From assembly GCA_021817755.1 (NCBI GenBank), contig JAKAGC010000249.1, positions 1 to 6,269 on the forward strand: a stretch of DNA of 6,269 bases. The letters are read 5' to 3'. Made by a program: the position numbers and the translations under genes. The notes under the pieces are model-generated. The model worked only from the letters and a program-made list of their open reading frames with translations. It had not been told where the DNA came from and made no database searches. Position 1 is the first letter of the stretch. Each line of letters opens with the position of its first letter. This document shows positions 6,152 to 6,269 of the stretch, one piece after another. This DNA comes from Acidobacteriota bacterium (GTDB taxonomy: Bacteria; Acidobacteriota; Aminicenantia; UBA2199).

Positions 6152-6269
6152 GTTGAAATTATAACCCGTCTTCCTGAAATTTTCAATTTTTTTTCAAAAA
6201 ACAATGAAATTGCTCTTGAAAATGCCTCGTGTTCTTTTGCCAGGATTCGGTGACTCAGGGAATCTTCAG
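6148..6269 (-). CDS. purN: Phosphoribosylglycinamide formyltransferase, C-terminal end only
   Basis: Only the last 39 residues plus TGA (6150-6148) lie in the window, in the frame whose first whole codon starts at 6267. They read EDSLSHRILAKEHEAFSRAI and then SLFFEKKLKISGRRVIIST. This matches the C-terminus of PurN/GART proteins: a 'D.L..RI...EH' helix, then 'ai.lf.e.rLki.GRRV.I'. The catalytic residues and folate/GAR sites lie further upstream, outside the window. PurN uses 10-formyltetrahydrofolate to formylate glycinamide ribonucleotide, the third step of IMP synthesis, in the cytoplasm. Its stop codon overlaps the ATG of the next gene by the ATGA arrangement, so purN, the exported protein and recG are probably one operon. 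The identification rests on a short segment but the pattern is characteristic. Confidence 0.82.
   Translation of the reverse strand, partial: EDSLSHRILAKEHEAFSRAISLFFEKKLKISGRRVIIST
6151..6186 (-). promoter_or_regulatory. Candidate internal promoter inside the 3' end of purN
   Basis: On the minus strand TTGAAA (6186-6181), a 17-bp spacer and perfect TATAAT (6163-6158) stand six bases (6157-6152) before ATG 6151. This is the same geometry as the promoters at 736-708 and 940-968. It would let the exported protein and recG be transcribed apart from purN as a leaderless message. Caution: these bases also encode the last purN residues (LKISGRRVII), so part of the match may come from coding constraint. 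Confidence 0.5.

Overview
This window looks like ordinary chromosomal DNA from an AT-rich, probably diderm bacterium. The diderm call rests on a LolB-like outer-membrane-type lipoprotein and on two other exported proteins. I cannot place the lineage from this sequence. The mix of genes and the poor Shine-Dalgarno signals at the first genes of transcription units would fit Acidobacteriota/Aminicenantes-like or similar environmental phyla, but that is a guess. No rRNA, tRNA, CRISPR array, insertion sequence or prophage gene is visible.

Layout. (1) Bases 1-701, minus strand: a two-gene unit with a small helical protein of unknown function (about 100 aa), followed 7 nt later by a nucleotidyltransferase-fold protein that runs off the left edge. 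(2) Bases 702-974: a divergent intergenic region with one sigma70-type promoter facing each way and an imperfect palindrome that could be an operator. (3) Bases 975-3465, plus strand: a two-gene operon of an exported TPR protein (624 aa) and a LolB/DUF4292-like lipoprotein (211 aa). Their reading frames overlap by 20 bp. (4) Bases 3466-3520: a short convergent gap with no convincing terminator hairpin. (5) Bases 3521-6269, minus strand: a tightly packed operon of purN (only its 3' end is present), an unrecognised exported protein (195 aa) and recG (680 aa). The purN stop overlaps the next start as ATGA. The exported protein and recG are in the same frame, separated only by one TGA followed by GTG.

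Function. The plus-strand pair probably serves envelope or outer-membrane lipoprotein traffic. The recG operon joins purine synthesis, an envelope protein and replication-fork repair, which looks like housekeeping linkage and not one pathway. The left-hand pair is the accessory-like part of the window and the best candidate for an undescribed two-component (possibly toxin-antitoxin-like) module.

The most unusual pattern concerns expression. Three start codons (701, 975 and 6151) each have a near-consensus -35/17-bp/-10 promoter whose -10 hexamer ends exactly 6 nt before the ATG. This predicts that transcription starts at the A of the ATG, so the mRNAs would be leaderless. Two operon-internal genes (391 and 2830) instead have GAGG Shine-Dalgarno sequences.
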